A stretch of DNA of 39,118 nt from SAR202 cluster bacterium (GTDB lineage Bacteria; Chloroflexota; Dehalococcoidia; Lucifugimonadales; VGZY01), in the NCBI GenBank assembly GCA_016872355.1, contig VGZY01000024.1, positions 1 to 39,118 of the forward strand. Reading direction: 5' to 3'. A model generated the notes under the pieces. That model searched no databases, was not told the DNA's origin, and worked only from the letters and a program-made list of their open reading frames with translations. Shown piece after piece: positions 30,874-38,688 of this stretch. Every line of letters starts with the position of its first letter. Within the stretch, counting starts at the first letter, position 1. The translations under genes were made by a program, and so were the position numbers.

Positions 30874-31866
30874 TTAACCCACCTTCGCGCGCGCTCGGCT
30901 CAGGACCTTCGGGTTCACGACGTTCGCGGGCATCTTGCCCTGCAGGACGCTGGCTACTTCGCCTGCGGCCCGCTGCTCAAGCTCCAGTACGGCTTCCGGG
31001 GAGTAGAACGCCACGTGCGGCGTCACTATGAGGTTGGGGAGCTGGAGCAGCTTGTGGCCCAGTGGAGGGTGGATGTCCACCACCACGTCCACGGCGGCGC
31101 CGGCCAGCTTGCCCGTGGAGAGCGCGTCGTACAGCGCCTCCTCGTCTATGAGCGGGCCGCGCGCCGTGTTGATCAGGTTAGCCGTGGGCTTCATAAGCGC
31201 CAGCTCCCGCCTGCCAATGATGTTCTTTGTAGCCGGCGTAAGCGGAGTGTGCAGGGAAACGAAGTCGGACTCCTTCAATAGGTCGTCGAGCGTCACCTTC
31301 TTTACCCCGTTCCTTGCAGCCTCAGCGTCCGTGAGCTGCGAGCTGTTCGCCAGCACCTCCATTCCGAAGCCGCGCGCCTTAACTGCCGTAGCCTTGCCTA
31401 TCTTGCCGAAGCCGATTATGCCCAGCTTCTTGCCCCGCAGCCGGTTCAGCGGCAGGTTGAGCGGCACGCTGCCCCACCCCGTCTTCTTCGTGGACGTGTC
31501 CCAGAGCACCACCTGCCGGTTCAGCGCCAGCAGGAGCGCCATGGCGTGGGTAGAGACTTCGTCCACGCAGTAGTCCGGCACGTTCGTGACAATGATCCCC
31601 AGCTCGGTAGCGGTGTCCACCGCAATGTTGTCCAGCCCCACGCCGTAACGGCCGATCACGGTTGCCTTCGTGGCTGCGCGCACCACCTTGTCGGTGACCT
31701 TTGCGAAGCACGTGAGGATGCCGTCCACGTCTTTGGCCAGCGCCGCCAGCGTCTCTTCATTGCCGTCCGGCGCGATCACCAACTCCGCGCCCGCGGCGGC
31801 GAGGACTGCTCTCTCCGGCTCAACGGAAGGCCAAACATAGTCCGTAACCAGCACTCTCTTTGTCAT
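30874..31866 (-). CDS. D-isomer-specific 2-hydroxyacid dehydrogenase (SerA-like)
   Basis: The 330-residue protein has the two-domain layout of NAD-dependent D-2-hydroxyacid dehydrogenases. The NAD-binding motif is GIIGFGKIGKATAVKARGFG (about residues 150-170). The catalytic Arg is in NTARGPLIDEEAL, and the Glu and His are in the region ending VTPHVAFYSPEAV. It is not the long SerA with an ACT domain, so it could reduce or oxidise other 2-oxo acids such as glyoxylate or a sugar-acid intermediate. GAAGAGGAG precedes the ATG at 31866. It converges with the DapA/NHL group and diverges from the histidine kinase gene. Confidence 0.92.
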   Translation of the reverse strand: MTKRVLVTDYVWPSVEPERAVLAAAGAELVIAPDGNEETLAALAKDVDGILTCFAKVTDKVVRAATKATVIGRYGVGLDNIAVDTATELGIIVTNVPDYCVDEVSTHAMALLLALNRQVVLWDTSTKKTGWGSVPLNLPLNRLRGKKLGIIGFGKIGKATAVKARGFGMEVLANSSQLTDAEAARNGVKKVTLDDLLKESDFVSLHTPLTPATKNIIGRRELALMKPTANLINTARGPLIDEEALYDALSTGKLAGAAVDVVVDIHPPLGHKLLQLPNLIVTPHVAFYSPEAVLELEQRAAGEVASVLQGKMPANVVNPKVLSRARAKVG

Positions 31867-31917
31867 TCAACGGCTCCTCTTCTCCATCTACGCGGGCGAT
31901 GCGCGCCCGCAAGGCAG

Positions 31918-31947
31918 AATGTACCATACTCCGCTGCCGGCGACCAA
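31918..31947 (-). promoter_or_regulatory. Candidate promoter of the 2-hydroxyacid dehydrogenase gene
   Basis: On the minus strand TTGGTC (31947-31942) and TACATT (31923-31918) are separated by 18 bp, about 50 nt before the ATG at 31866. Confidence 0.4.
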
Positions 31948-32069
31948 CTCACGGGGCGCATATCTGGCAAACTTTTCGCCAAGCTGCTAATGTCTATCCA
32001 CGGATGCGCGTTGACCGGTCATTTCGGCAGGCATCGCTACAACGTCGTCACCTCGGGACTCGCAGGTTC

Positions 32070-33929
32070 ATGGCCATACCCTGGACCTTCACGATAATTG
32101 CCGCCCCACACGTCGTGGTCAGCCTCTCCATGCTGGCCCTGGGTTCGGCTGTGCTCTACAGAGAGCGCTTTTCCCGCGTCGGCCTTTCTTTCATGCTGTT
32201 CACTGCCAGTATCGCCATAGGCGTGTTCGGTATAGCGCTTGTCTTTGTTGTTGACGACCCCGCCACGGCCCTGGCATATGCCAGGGTATTCGGCCACTTC
32301 GGCGTCGCGTTCATCCCATCAACCTTCCTGATCTTCACGCTGCATGTCGTCGGCAGGTACAGGGAGCTTCGGTGGTCAGCGTTCACCGCCCTGGCGGTCT
32401 CCATCGCCTTCTACCTTGGCTTCGCCGCTACGGACCTCTTCATACCGGAGCTTTATTCGTACTCGTGGGGGGACTACACGCGCTACGGACCGGCCTCACT
32501 TGTCTTCATTCTCTGTTTCTTCACCGGGATGACTTTTGCCTTTTATCTCTTCTGGCGCGAGTACCATGCGTATCCCTCCGGGCGAAAGCGCGAGCGCCCT
32601 AAAGAGCTCCTGCTGGCGGGCGCCGTGGGCATTATCAGCGGCGTGGACTTCTTTGCCGTATACGGGGTCGCCGTCTATCCATTCGGGTACGTTTTCATGC
32701 TCGGATTCGTGGTGCTGTGCGCCAGAGCGATCTGGCGGCACAGGCTGGTGGACATTACCCCCGCTTTTGCGGCGGAAGGAATCATCAGCTCCATGACCGA
32801 CGGCTTACTGGTCCTTGACCGCGACGGGTCGGTGCGCGTGGTCAACGCGGCGGCCTGCAGCATATTCGGATACGGGGAGGGCGAGATGGTGGGCCGCCCG
32901 CTCGCCGCCATGGTGCCGGGCCTGCCCAACCAGGGCAGCTATTTCGACCTCATACGCGTGTCCGGCGGCAAGAAATACTGGGAGATAGCGTATGCAGGAA
33001 AGCGGCATGGCGACGAGGCCAAGTACATCGACCTCTCGGCATCGGTTATGCCGGACCGGGATGGAGACATAGCGGCGATTGTTGTGATTGCGACGGATGT
33101 CACCCGCCGCAAGAAGGACGAGATGGCCATTCGAGAATCCAACGCGCGTCTTGCTGAGGCCCTTGAGGACCTGCGCCAGGCCCAGGAGAAGATGATTGCC
33201 CAGGAGAAGCTCCGCGCTCTGGGCCAGATGGCCAGGGGCATAGCCCACGACTTCAATAACTCTCTCACGCCGATTATCGGCTTTACGGAGATGCTCCAGA
33301 AGACGCCCGGAATGCTCCGGAACGAAGAGCGGACGCTCGAGTTTCTGGACATGATCCATACCTCGGCGCTCGATGCCAAGACCATCGTCCAGCGCCTCCG
33401 GCAACAGTACAGGCCGGATGCCAGCTCTGTCCCTGCCGTTGCCTTTGACCTGAACAGGTCAATCTCCCAGACGGTGGCGCTCACCAGGTCCCGCTGGCAA
33501 CCTGAGGCCCCGGGCTCCGGGAAGACCATTGAAGTGAAGACCGTCCTTGGCGCCTTGCCGGACGTGAACGGCAACGAGTCCGAGATACGCGAGGCGCTGA
33601 CTAGCCTGATATACAACAGCGTTGACGCGATGCCTGAGGGCGGCCGAATCACAATACAGACAGCCAGTGACGGTGATTCTGCGGTCGTTACTGTGGAGGA
33701 CACCGGCGTGGGGATGACCGAGGAGGTCCGGAGCCGCTGCTTTGAGCCATTCTTCTCCACGAAGGGCGAGCGCGGCACCGGTATGGGCCTGCCGATGGTG
33801 GCGCACGTCGTCCGCGAGCATCGCGGGACGATCACCGTCGAAAGCGAGCCCGGCAGGGGCGCGCGCTTTACGGTACGTCTCCCATTCGCCGCAGCCCAGC
33901 AGACGGAGTCCGACTTACCGCCGCCCTGA
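32070..33929 (+). CDS. Membrane histidine kinase (7TM-type sensor, PAS, HisKA, HATPase)
   Basis: The 619-residue protein has about seven hydrophobic segments in residues 1-225, resembling the 7TM histidine-kinase sensor region. A PAS domain covers about 235-355 (GLLVLDRDGSVRVVNAAA). A coiled coil precedes the H-box ARGIAHDFNNSLTPIIGF, with phospho-acceptor H393. The ATPase domain has the N-box near N516 (IYNSVDAMPEGG), G1 VEDTGVGMTEE, and G2 GERGTGMGLPM. The ATG at 32070 is chosen because the first membrane helix begins there; upstream residues are shadow reading of the divergent gene's control region. The ribosome site is weak. No response-regulator gene is adjacent, so the partner is unknown. 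Confidence 0.9.
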   Translation: MAIPWTFTIIAAPHVVVSLSMLALGSAVLYRERFSRVGLSFMLFTASIAIGVFGIALVFVVDDPATALAYARVFGHFGVAFIPSTFLIFTLHVVGRYRELRWSAFTALAVSIAFYLGFAATDLFIPELYSYSWGDYTRYGPASLVFILCFFTGMTFAFYLFWREYHAYPSGRKRERPKELLLAGAVGIISGVDFFAVYGVAVYPFGYVFMLGFVVLCARAIWRHRLVDITPAFAAEGIISSMTDGLLVLDRDGSVRVVNAAACSIFGYGEGEMVGRPLAAMVPGLPNQGSYFDLIRVSGGKKYWEIAYAGKRHGDEAKYIDLSASVMPDRDGDIAAIVVIATDVTRRKKDEMAIRESNARLAEALEDLRQAQEKMIAQEKLRALGQMARGIAHDFNNSLTPIIGFTEMLQKTPGMLRNEERTLEFLDMIHTSALDAKTIVQRLRQQYRPDASSVPAVAFDLNRSISQTVALTRSRWQPEAPGSGKTIEVKTVLGALPDVNGNESEIREALTSLIYNSVDAMPEGGRITIQTASDGDSAVVTVEDTGVGMTEEVRSRCFEPFFSTKGERGTGMGLPMVAHVVREHRGTITVESEPGRGARFTVRLPFAAAQQTESDLPPP

Positions 33930-33982
33930 ACACCCAGCGGCACGCGCCTGCGGGCATGTCGCTGAACAGGGATGGGCCAAAC

Positions 33983-35623
33983 CTACCCGACTTGCTCCTT
34001 CACCGCCCACACCATCTTCATAGGCTCAAACATGCAGCCGTCCACGAATATTTCGAAAAAGTCCGCCGTCGTCTCCAGTTCCACGTGCTCCACCTTGCGG
34101 ACGATCTGCTCCGCCTTCTCGCGCATAGGCCCCGAGAGTAGCATAATCGTGGCGCCCTCAAGCGAGGCGTTGCCCACCTTCTGGATGTTCTCGGGAGGGA
34201 AGTTGGCTATGAAGCCGATGTCCACGGCGTTAGCAACGTCGATATAGTTGGCAAAGCCGCCGGCCAGGTACAGCTTTGTTATTTTCTCTGCCGGGATGCC
34301 GTACTTGCGCATGACGATGTACTGCCCGCAGAAGTTGGCGGACTTCGCCTGGGCAAGCGCGGATATGTCTGCACGGGAGAGGTACATCCCGCGCTCCGGC
34401 GCAAAGAAAAACTCGCGCGAGCCGTCCGCGAAGACGCCCAGCTGGTTCATCCTGCCGCTGCCCTTTAGCACTGCCAGCAGGTCCACCAGGCCTGAGCCGC
34501 ATATGCCCTGGGGCGTCTGGTCGCCGATGGTCTTGATCTTGACCGTGCCGTTGTCGATGCGCACGTTCTCCACAGCACCGTCGTAACCCGGCATGCCGAA
34601 GGTGATCTGGCCGCCCTCGAAGGCAGGCCCCGCGGGGCACGATGCCGCCAGCATCCGGTCCTTGTTGCCGATCACCACCTCTGTGTTCGTCCCCACATCG
34701 ACGAGCATAACCGGCTCTTCCAACTGGTCCATGCCGATGGCGAGCAGGTCGGCGGATATGTCCGCGCCGACGTGGCAGCCGATGAGAGGCCCGCTGTAGA
34801 TGTTCGCAGCGGGGAAGATGCGGATGCCCATATCGATCGCGGTGGAGGTGATCGAGGTAGTGCGGCGCAGGCCCTTCTCCATCTCCAGCTCGGTAATCGA
34901 CTTGTACGGCTTTTCGCCTATCGTCTGCACGTCAAGCCCGAAGATGATGTCGCGCATCGTCGCGTTGCCCACGATCACGACGTCGTATATCTCCCGGCGG
35001 TGGAAGCCAAGGCGGCGCGACATGTCGCCGATCTCGAAGTTAATCGAGGAGAGCATCACCTGGCGCAGCTCGCCGTGGTACTTTCCGCCGTCATAAGAGA
35101 TGCGGTGCATAATGTCGCTGCCGCCGAACCGCTGCGGGTTCTCGAACGAAGCGGTGTAAACGATCTGCCCGGACTCCAGGTCCACCAGGTTCATCACGAC
35201 CGTCGTCGTCCCGGCGTCTATCGCCAGGCCGTAGACGTGGCCGCGGTAGGAATCGATCCGCTTGTCCTTGAAGTAAACGCTGTCTCCCTTGCGGTACGTA
35301 AGCGGCTCCAGCTTGACGTTGCGGCGGACGGAGTGCGTGAGGATGCGGGGCTGGCGCCTGAGCACGCCGAACTCCACCTCCGCATCGGGGTCGACGACTA
35401 CCGCCTGGCAGGCCAGGCGGTAGTTGTCGCGGAGGAATTTCTCCTCCTCCGTGATCGGAGTCAGCGCCTCCATACCTCGCTTGACCTCCACGATGCACTC
35501 GTGGCAATCGCCGCTGCGCCCGCAGGAAGTGGGCACGCGCACTTTCAGTTGGTCTGCGTAATCGAATATGGACTTGCCGGCTTCGAGGGGTATCTGCCTA
35601 TCGCCGTGGTAAAGAGGGGCCAT
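33983..35623 (-). CDS. RACo-like reductive activator of corrinoid proteins (2Fe-2S + ASKHA ATPase)
   Basis: RACo-type proteins use ATP to return inactive Co(II) corrinoid proteins to Co(I). The 546-residue protein has an N-terminal plant-type 2Fe-2S ferredoxin domain with cluster cysteines C34, C40, C43 (TSCGRSGDCHEC) and C72 (RLACQAV). A linker with LRRQPRILTH follows, then a long DUF4445/ASKHA ATPase domain with phosphate loops AIDAGTTTVVMNLVDL and VDVGTNTEVVIGNKDR, and a GICGSGLVD motif. Length matches the RACo/DUF4445 group. Its ATG overlaps the stop of the upstream gene (TAATG). A corrinoid protein and a pterin methyltransferase lie upstream on the same strand, supporting the assignment. 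Confidence 0.9.
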   Translation of the reverse strand: MAPLYHGDRQIPLEAGKSIFDYADQLKVRVPTSCGRSGDCHECIVEVKRGMEALTPITEEEKFLRDNYRLACQAVVVDPDAEVEFGVLRRQPRILTHSVRRNVKLEPLTYRKGDSVYFKDKRIDSYRGHVYGLAIDAGTTTVVMNLVDLESGQIVYTASFENPQRFGGSDIMHRISYDGGKYHGELRQVMLSSINFEIGDMSRRLGFHRREIYDVVIVGNATMRDIIFGLDVQTIGEKPYKSITELEMEKGLRRTTSITSTAIDMGIRIFPAANIYSGPLIGCHVGADISADLLAIGMDQLEEPVMLVDVGTNTEVVIGNKDRMLAASCPAGPAFEGGQITFGMPGYDGAVENVRIDNGTVKIKTIGDQTPQGICGSGLVDLLAVLKGSGRMNQLGVFADGSREFFFAPERGMYLSRADISALAQAKSANFCGQYIVMRKYGIPAEKITKLYLAGGFANYIDVANAVDIGFIANFPPENIQKVGNASLEGATIMLLSGPMREKAEQIVRKVEHVELETTADFFEIFVDGCMFEPMKMVWAVKEQVG

Positions 35624-35964
35624 TAGCTGTTGGTTTCTTCCTTCGGGGCGGGGACTGCGATATCCGCGTCCGTATCCTTGCCAAGCTCTGCCAGGAGCTG
35701 TTTGCGCACCTCAACCGGGGAGTGCGTCTCCCATGCGCCGCGGTAGTCAAGTTTATCGCTGCCGGCGCATACGGGCAAGTCGTCCGGGACCTTCGTAAAG
35801 TGCTGGTTCCGGCAGCTGAAGAGCGCCGTGCAGCGGCTCTTCGCGTTCTTGTATGGGCAGCGCCACTGCGACACCTCGTTTGTTGTGTCCGAGATCGATT
35901 TGAAGATCTCGTACAGCGTATCGAGGCTCTTCTGGTACTGATCCTTGTCTATCTTCTGGTCCAT
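35623..35964 (-). CDS. Small Cys-containing protein coupled to the corrinoid activator (unknown)
   Basis: The 113-residue soluble protein has an N-terminal helical part (residues 1-33), and then four cysteines, C36, C45, C51 and C66, spaced C-x8-C-x5-C-x14-C (QWRCPYKN, SRCTALFSC and PVCAG). An acidic and Pro-rich tail follows. The spacing could bind zinc or an Fe-S cluster. I do not recognise the family. AAGGACAG precedes the ATG at 35964. The stop overlaps the activator start (TAATG), so the two proteins are made together in similar amounts. It lies between the corrinoid protein and the activator, which suggests an accessory or electron-transfer role in corrinoid reactivation. Confidence 0.75.
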   Translation of the reverse strand: MDQKIDKDQYQKSLDTLYEIFKSISDTTNEVSQWRCPYKNAKSRCTALFSCRNQHFTKVPDDLPVCAGSDKLDYRGAWETHSPVEVRKQLLAELGKDTDADIAVPAPKEETNS

Positions 35965-36069
35965 CTGTCCTTCAGCGCGTTGCTTTCCCGATGATCTGCC
36001 ACCACGTCAAACCGTTACGAAATCCACCAGTTAATTGTAGCCTATCGCGCCCTGTATCCCAAAAATAGA

Positions 36070-36105
36070 CAGGGGCGAGAGATGCTCGGCGCTCTCTCGC
36101 CCCTG
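36070..36105 (-). terminator. Terminator after the corrinoid protein gene
   Basis: CAGGGGCGAGAGA and TCTCTCGCCCCTG (13 bp) enclose ten bases. On the minus strand TCTATTTTTGGG follows, a good T-tract. It lies 30 nt past the corrinoid stop, so the activator pair is likely expressed from its own or read-through transcript. Confidence 0.9.
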
Positions 36106-36135
36106 TGTGTTCTGTCTATGGCACCGGCGATCCAG

Positions 36136-36876
36136 CTATGAAGGCATGCCGACGCCGACGAGCTTTTTCGCAAGGTCCACGCATGCGATGGCGTCCTTGC
36201 CGTAGCCGTCCGCGCCCATGTCTTCGGCGAACTCCTGCGTTACCGGGGCGCCGCCGACCATGATCCTGACCTGCTCGCGCATGCCCTCGGCCTCGAAGGC
36301 CTGGATAGTCTTGCCCATGTTCGGCATCGTCGTCGTCAGCAGCGCGGACATGCCCAGCACCCTCGCGTTGTGCTCTGTGACCGCCGCGATGAACTTTTCC
36401 GGCTTCGTATCCACGCCCAGGTCATGGACGATAAACCCGGCGCCCCTCAGCATCATGATGCAGAGGTTTTTGCCGATGTCGTGCAGGTCGCCCTTCACCG
36501 TTCCCATGATGACCGTGCCGATGGGCTCGACGCCGGATGCGGACAGGATGGGCTCGATATACGTCATTCCAGCCTTCATGGCGCGGGCGGCGATGAGGAC
36601 CTCGGGAACGAAGATGATGTTGTCGCGGAACTTGATGCCCACGATCGCCATTCCGGCGATCAGGCCATCGTCCAGCACCTTGTTTGCCGTGAAGCCCTTG
36701 TCCAGGGCGATCTTCGTCAGCCGGCCGACCTCGTTGTTGTTGCCCGTGATCAGCGCGTACGCGATCTCGTGCATTAGAGGGTCCTTGTCCTTGAACAGGC
36801 CCTGGATATGCTTCTGCTCAAAGGGCTTGGTAACGTAGTTGAACTCTTTAGCAAGCCCCGCGTGGTTCGTCACCAT
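36136..36876 (-). CDS. Methyl-transfer corrinoid protein (B12-binding)
   Basis: The 246-residue protein has an N-terminal helical cap (about residues 30-115; EIAYALITGNNNEVGRL, LDDGLIAGMAIVG) and a Rossmann-like cobalamin domain. The motif GDLHDIGKN holds the lower-ligand histidine H132, and GMSALLTTTMPNMG and VMVGGAPVT-like strands follow. Such proteins shuttle methyl groups between a substrate methyltransferase and a folate methyltransferase. The N-terminus has about 30 residues more than usual; a second ATG at codon 35 preceded by AAGGACC is an alternative start. The promoter at 36918-36946 and the terminator at 36070 frame a single-gene transcript. Confidence 0.92.
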   Translation of the reverse strand: MVTNHAGLAKEFNYVTKPFEQKHIQGLFKDKDPLMHEIAYALITGNNNEVGRLTKIALDKGFTANKVLDDGLIAGMAIVGIKFRDNIIFVPEVLIAARAMKAGMTYIEPILSASGVEPIGTVIMGTVKGDLHDIGKNLCIMMLRGAGFIVHDLGVDTKPEKFIAAVTEHNARVLGMSALLTTTMPNMGKTIQAFEAEGMREQVRIMVGGAPVTQEFAEDMGADGYGKDAIACVDLAKKLVGVGMPS

Positions 36877-36917
36877 TAGGAAAACACCGCCCCCTACGAA
36901 ATGTGTGCAACCGAACC

Positions 36918-36946
36918 ATTATTCGTTCGAAGCCCGTCTTTGTCAA
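36918..36946 (-). promoter_or_regulatory. Promoter of the corrinoid protein gene
   Basis: On the minus strand a perfect TTGACA (36946-36941) and AATAAT (36923-36918) are separated by 17 bp. A start near 36911 leaves about 35 nt before the ATG. It is divergent from the promoter at 36970. Confidence 0.75.
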
Positions 36947-36969
36947 TTCAAGCGGGCCCCCGGTACCGT

Positions 36970-36998
36970 TTGCTTCCTGTGTATCAGGGTGCTAGGAT
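36970..36998 (+). promoter_or_regulatory. Promoter of the small membrane protein gene
   Basis: TTGCTT (36970-36975) and TAGGAT (36993-36998) are separated by 17 bp, close to the 37018 start codon, implying a leader of about 13 nt. Confidence 0.5.
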
Positions 36999-37017
36999 GA
37001 CATAAGGACTAGGCGAT

Positions 37018-37203
37018 ATGGCCTTATTGAAGATCAAGGAATCTATGCCAAAAGAAGTGGTTGTGCTCATAGGTATCCTTCTCGTGATCATCGGTTGCGG
37101 TCTTTACGCTATGGTTGATTTTGACCCCGTTCAGTTAGTGGGCGCTGTTCTTGCTCTAGCTGGCGTTCTTGTCGCAATTGCAGGCGGATTTATGAAAGAC
37201 TAA
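37018..37203 (+). CDS. Small membrane protein (61 aa), unknown
   Basis: The 61-residue protein has a short basic N-terminus (MALLKIKESMPK), two membrane helices (EVVVLIGILLVIIGCGLYAMV and VGAVLALAGVLVAIAGGFM) and a short tail. AAGGACTAGG lies 6-15 nt upstream of the ATG, and a -35/-10 pair lies just before it. Codon use is noticeably less GC-biased (many TTA, GTT, GCT) than in the neighbours, which suggests recent acquisition. Not assigned to a family. Confidence 0.6.
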   Translation: MALLKIKESMPKEVVVLIGILLVIIGCGLYAMVDFDPVQLVGAVLALAGVLVAIAGGFMKD

Positions 37204-37359
37204 GAACCCCGCTGCGTTTATGACATAGAAAAGGAACATCAAGAACAGCGCTCCCGTTAGCCATAACGGGAACAACTTAATGCCCATCACTACACCCATA
37301 GCACCAACACCAACTGCCATGCCGACGATCACACCCCACCGGCTACCACCGCCAAGCAA
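37156..37359 (-). CDS. Possible small two-helix membrane protein
   Basis: This 67-residue minus-strand frame converges with and overlaps the previous gene by 48 nt. It has two hydrophobic stretches (WGVIVGMAVGVGAMGVVMGI and LFLMFLFYVINAAGFLVF) and a CNCDKN tail. It starts at TTG (37359), or perhaps at an internal GTG or ATG. Its base use is as AT-rich as its partner. It could be a real gene of the same small island or a frame opened by chance. Confidence 0.3.
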   Translation of the reverse strand: MLGGGSRWGVIVGMAVGVGAMGVVMGIKLFPLWLTGALFLMFLFYVINAAGFLVFHKSACNCDKNAS

Positions 37360-37385
37360 ACGGAACCGGACCCCCTCGACTCTTT

Positions 37386-37504
37386 CCTCTCCCTCGACGG
37401 GAGAGGATGTCCGGCTCTGCGGACAGGTGAGGGTGAGACCTTTACCACCTCCTCCTCTCCCGGCCCCGCGGGAGAGGATGTCCGGCTCTGCGGACAGGTG
37501 AGGG
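37386..37504. repeat. Two tandem copies (68-nt period) of the palindromic repeat
   Basis: Copies at 37386-37433 and 37454-37504 are CCTCTCCC...CGGGAGAGG, then the hairpin TGTCCGGCTCTGCGGACA, then GGTGAGGGTGA. The spacer (TGAGACCTTTACCACC) resembles that of the moaA copies. The pair lies immediately downstream of the methyltransferase gene ending at 37515. Confidence 0.9.
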
Positions 37505-37514
37505 TGACCTCCCC

Positions 37515-38558
37515 TTACTTCCCCAACTTCCCGTCCCTGAACGCCTGGATGAAGTTCACGCAGAACTCGTCCTTGCCCGTGAGCATATCAATGGCGTACT
37601 TCGAGGCCTCCGTATTCGGGTCGAACTCGAAGACGTCCTTGATCTTGCTCTGGACGGGGTCGATGATGCCGCTGTCGATGCCGGCGTCCAGGCCCAGGTG
37701 AATGAACGCGTCGTTAATGAGCTTGCGCTTGGGCAGGCCGAAGGAGACGTTGCTCAGGCCGCCGCCGATGTGCACTTCCTTGCCCCACTTCTTGCGGATT
37801 GAGCGCACCGCGTCGAAGTAGTGGTTGCCGTAGCGCGGGTCCACGGATATCGGGAACACGAGCGCGTCGATGTGGATGTCATCCTTCGGCACGTCCCGCT
37901 TAAGCGCCGCCTCCATGAGCTGGCCGATGTTCTCCGCGCGCTCCTCGTCGTCGGACGGCATGCCCGATGCTCCGGCGGCGGTTACAATCACATGGGCCTT
38001 GTGCTTCTTGACCAGGTCGAGAGTCTCGATGCGCTCCAGCGCCAGCGAATTGATCATCGGCCGCCCGGCCTTGCCGGTGTACGCCGCAAGGCCCTCGGCG
38101 ATGATCTCGGCGTTGGATGAGTCGATGCTGGGGGGAACAGGCGAGACGGCCTCCACCACCTTGACGAGCCAGCGCATCGCTCGCTTCTGGATTTCCAGCT
38201 GGTAGGAGATCTCGTCCACGTTCAGGTCCAGGAAGTGCGCGCCCGCCCTGGCCTGTCGCCGCACCTCATAGCGAACGTACGCCGCGCCCTCCTGCTGCTC
38301 GTCCGGCCCGCCGTCTATACCCTTCCGGGCGGCGATCATGAAGTGCTTGATCTGCCCCTGAGAGTACGGCTGGGTGTTCTTGAACCACTCCGGCACTGTG
38401 AGCATTCGGTCTTCGCCGTCGTCGCCCTTGAACGGCACCGCCTCGTTCCCGTCCGGCAGGGTGACGGCGCGCTGCCCGTTTCGCAGCACGATGCGTGTCG
38501 TGTGGATGTTCTCGCCGATGATCTTGAACTGTTCCGGGGACGTTATCACGCGTGCCAT
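37515..38558 (-). CDS. Pterin-binding methyltransferase (MtrH/AcsE/MetH-like)
   Basis: The 347-residue TIM barrel has an N-terminal extension of about 70 residues, then the pterin-binding family strands: HFLDLNVDEIS, PPSIDSSNAEII, MINSLALER, VIVTAAGASG, IHIDALVFPIS and HIGGGLSNVSFGLPKR, the last very typical of folate methyltransferases. These exchange a methyl group between tetrahydrofolate and a corrinoid protein, matching the corrinoid protein and activator nearby. An uncharacterised homologue acting on another pterin is possible. The start at 38558 begins MARVITSPEQFKIIGENIH, a normal family start (GENIH). The ribosome site is weak. A repeat pair and a hairpin array flank the gene. Confidence 0.9.
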   Translation of the reverse strand: MARVITSPEQFKIIGENIHTTRIVLRNGQRAVTLPDGNEAVPFKGDDGEDRMLTVPEWFKNTQPYSQGQIKHFMIAARKGIDGGPDEQQEGAAYVRYEVRRQARAGAHFLDLNVDEISYQLEIQKRAMRWLVKVVEAVSPVPPSIDSSNAEIIAEGLAAYTGKAGRPMINSLALERIETLDLVKKHKAHVIVTAAGASGMPSDDEERAENIGQLMEAALKRDVPKDDIHIDALVFPISVDPRYGNHYFDAVRSIRKKWGKEVHIGGGLSNVSFGLPKRKLINDAFIHLGLDAGIDSGIIDPVQSKIKDVFEFDPNTEASKYAIDMLTGKDEFCVNFIQAFRDGKLGK

Positions 38559-38649
38559 TGTGGTTCGGTGTCTTCCTTATGATATGTTGCCATGCGATGG
38601 TGAGGTAGTGCGCAGGGCCGGCACCCAGCCCCGACCTCTCTCCCCCTGG

Positions 38650-38679
38650 CCCCCTCTCTCCGTGCACGGAGAGAGGGGG
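38650..38679. repeat. 30-bp perfect palindrome
   Basis: Two 15-bp arms, CCCCCTCTCTCCGTG and CACGGAGAGAGGGGG, meet with no loop. This is the strongest hairpin of the array. Confidence 0.85.
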
Positions 38680-38688
38680 AAATGAGCC

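Noticed and set aside
31989-32000. DnaA box (TCTATCCACGG)
   Set aside because: It is a single imperfect match without an AT-rich region or further boxes, so it is not evidence of an origin.
36877-37017. Cobalamin riboswitch upstream of the corrinoid gene
   Set aside because: The leader is about 35 nt, too short for a cobalamin riboswitch, and no B12-box-like sequence was seen.
37386-37504. CRISPR-like tandem repeat
   Set aside because: There are only two copies with a short, conserved spacer and internal palindromes. The same unit occurs in dispersed pairs, so it is an interspersed repeat. No cas genes are present.
33983-38558. Complete acetyl-CoA (Wood-Ljungdahl) gene set
   Set aside because: No CO dehydrogenase, acetyl-CoA synthase or CoFeSP large/small subunit is present; the corrinoid protein is of the single-chain methyltransferase type.
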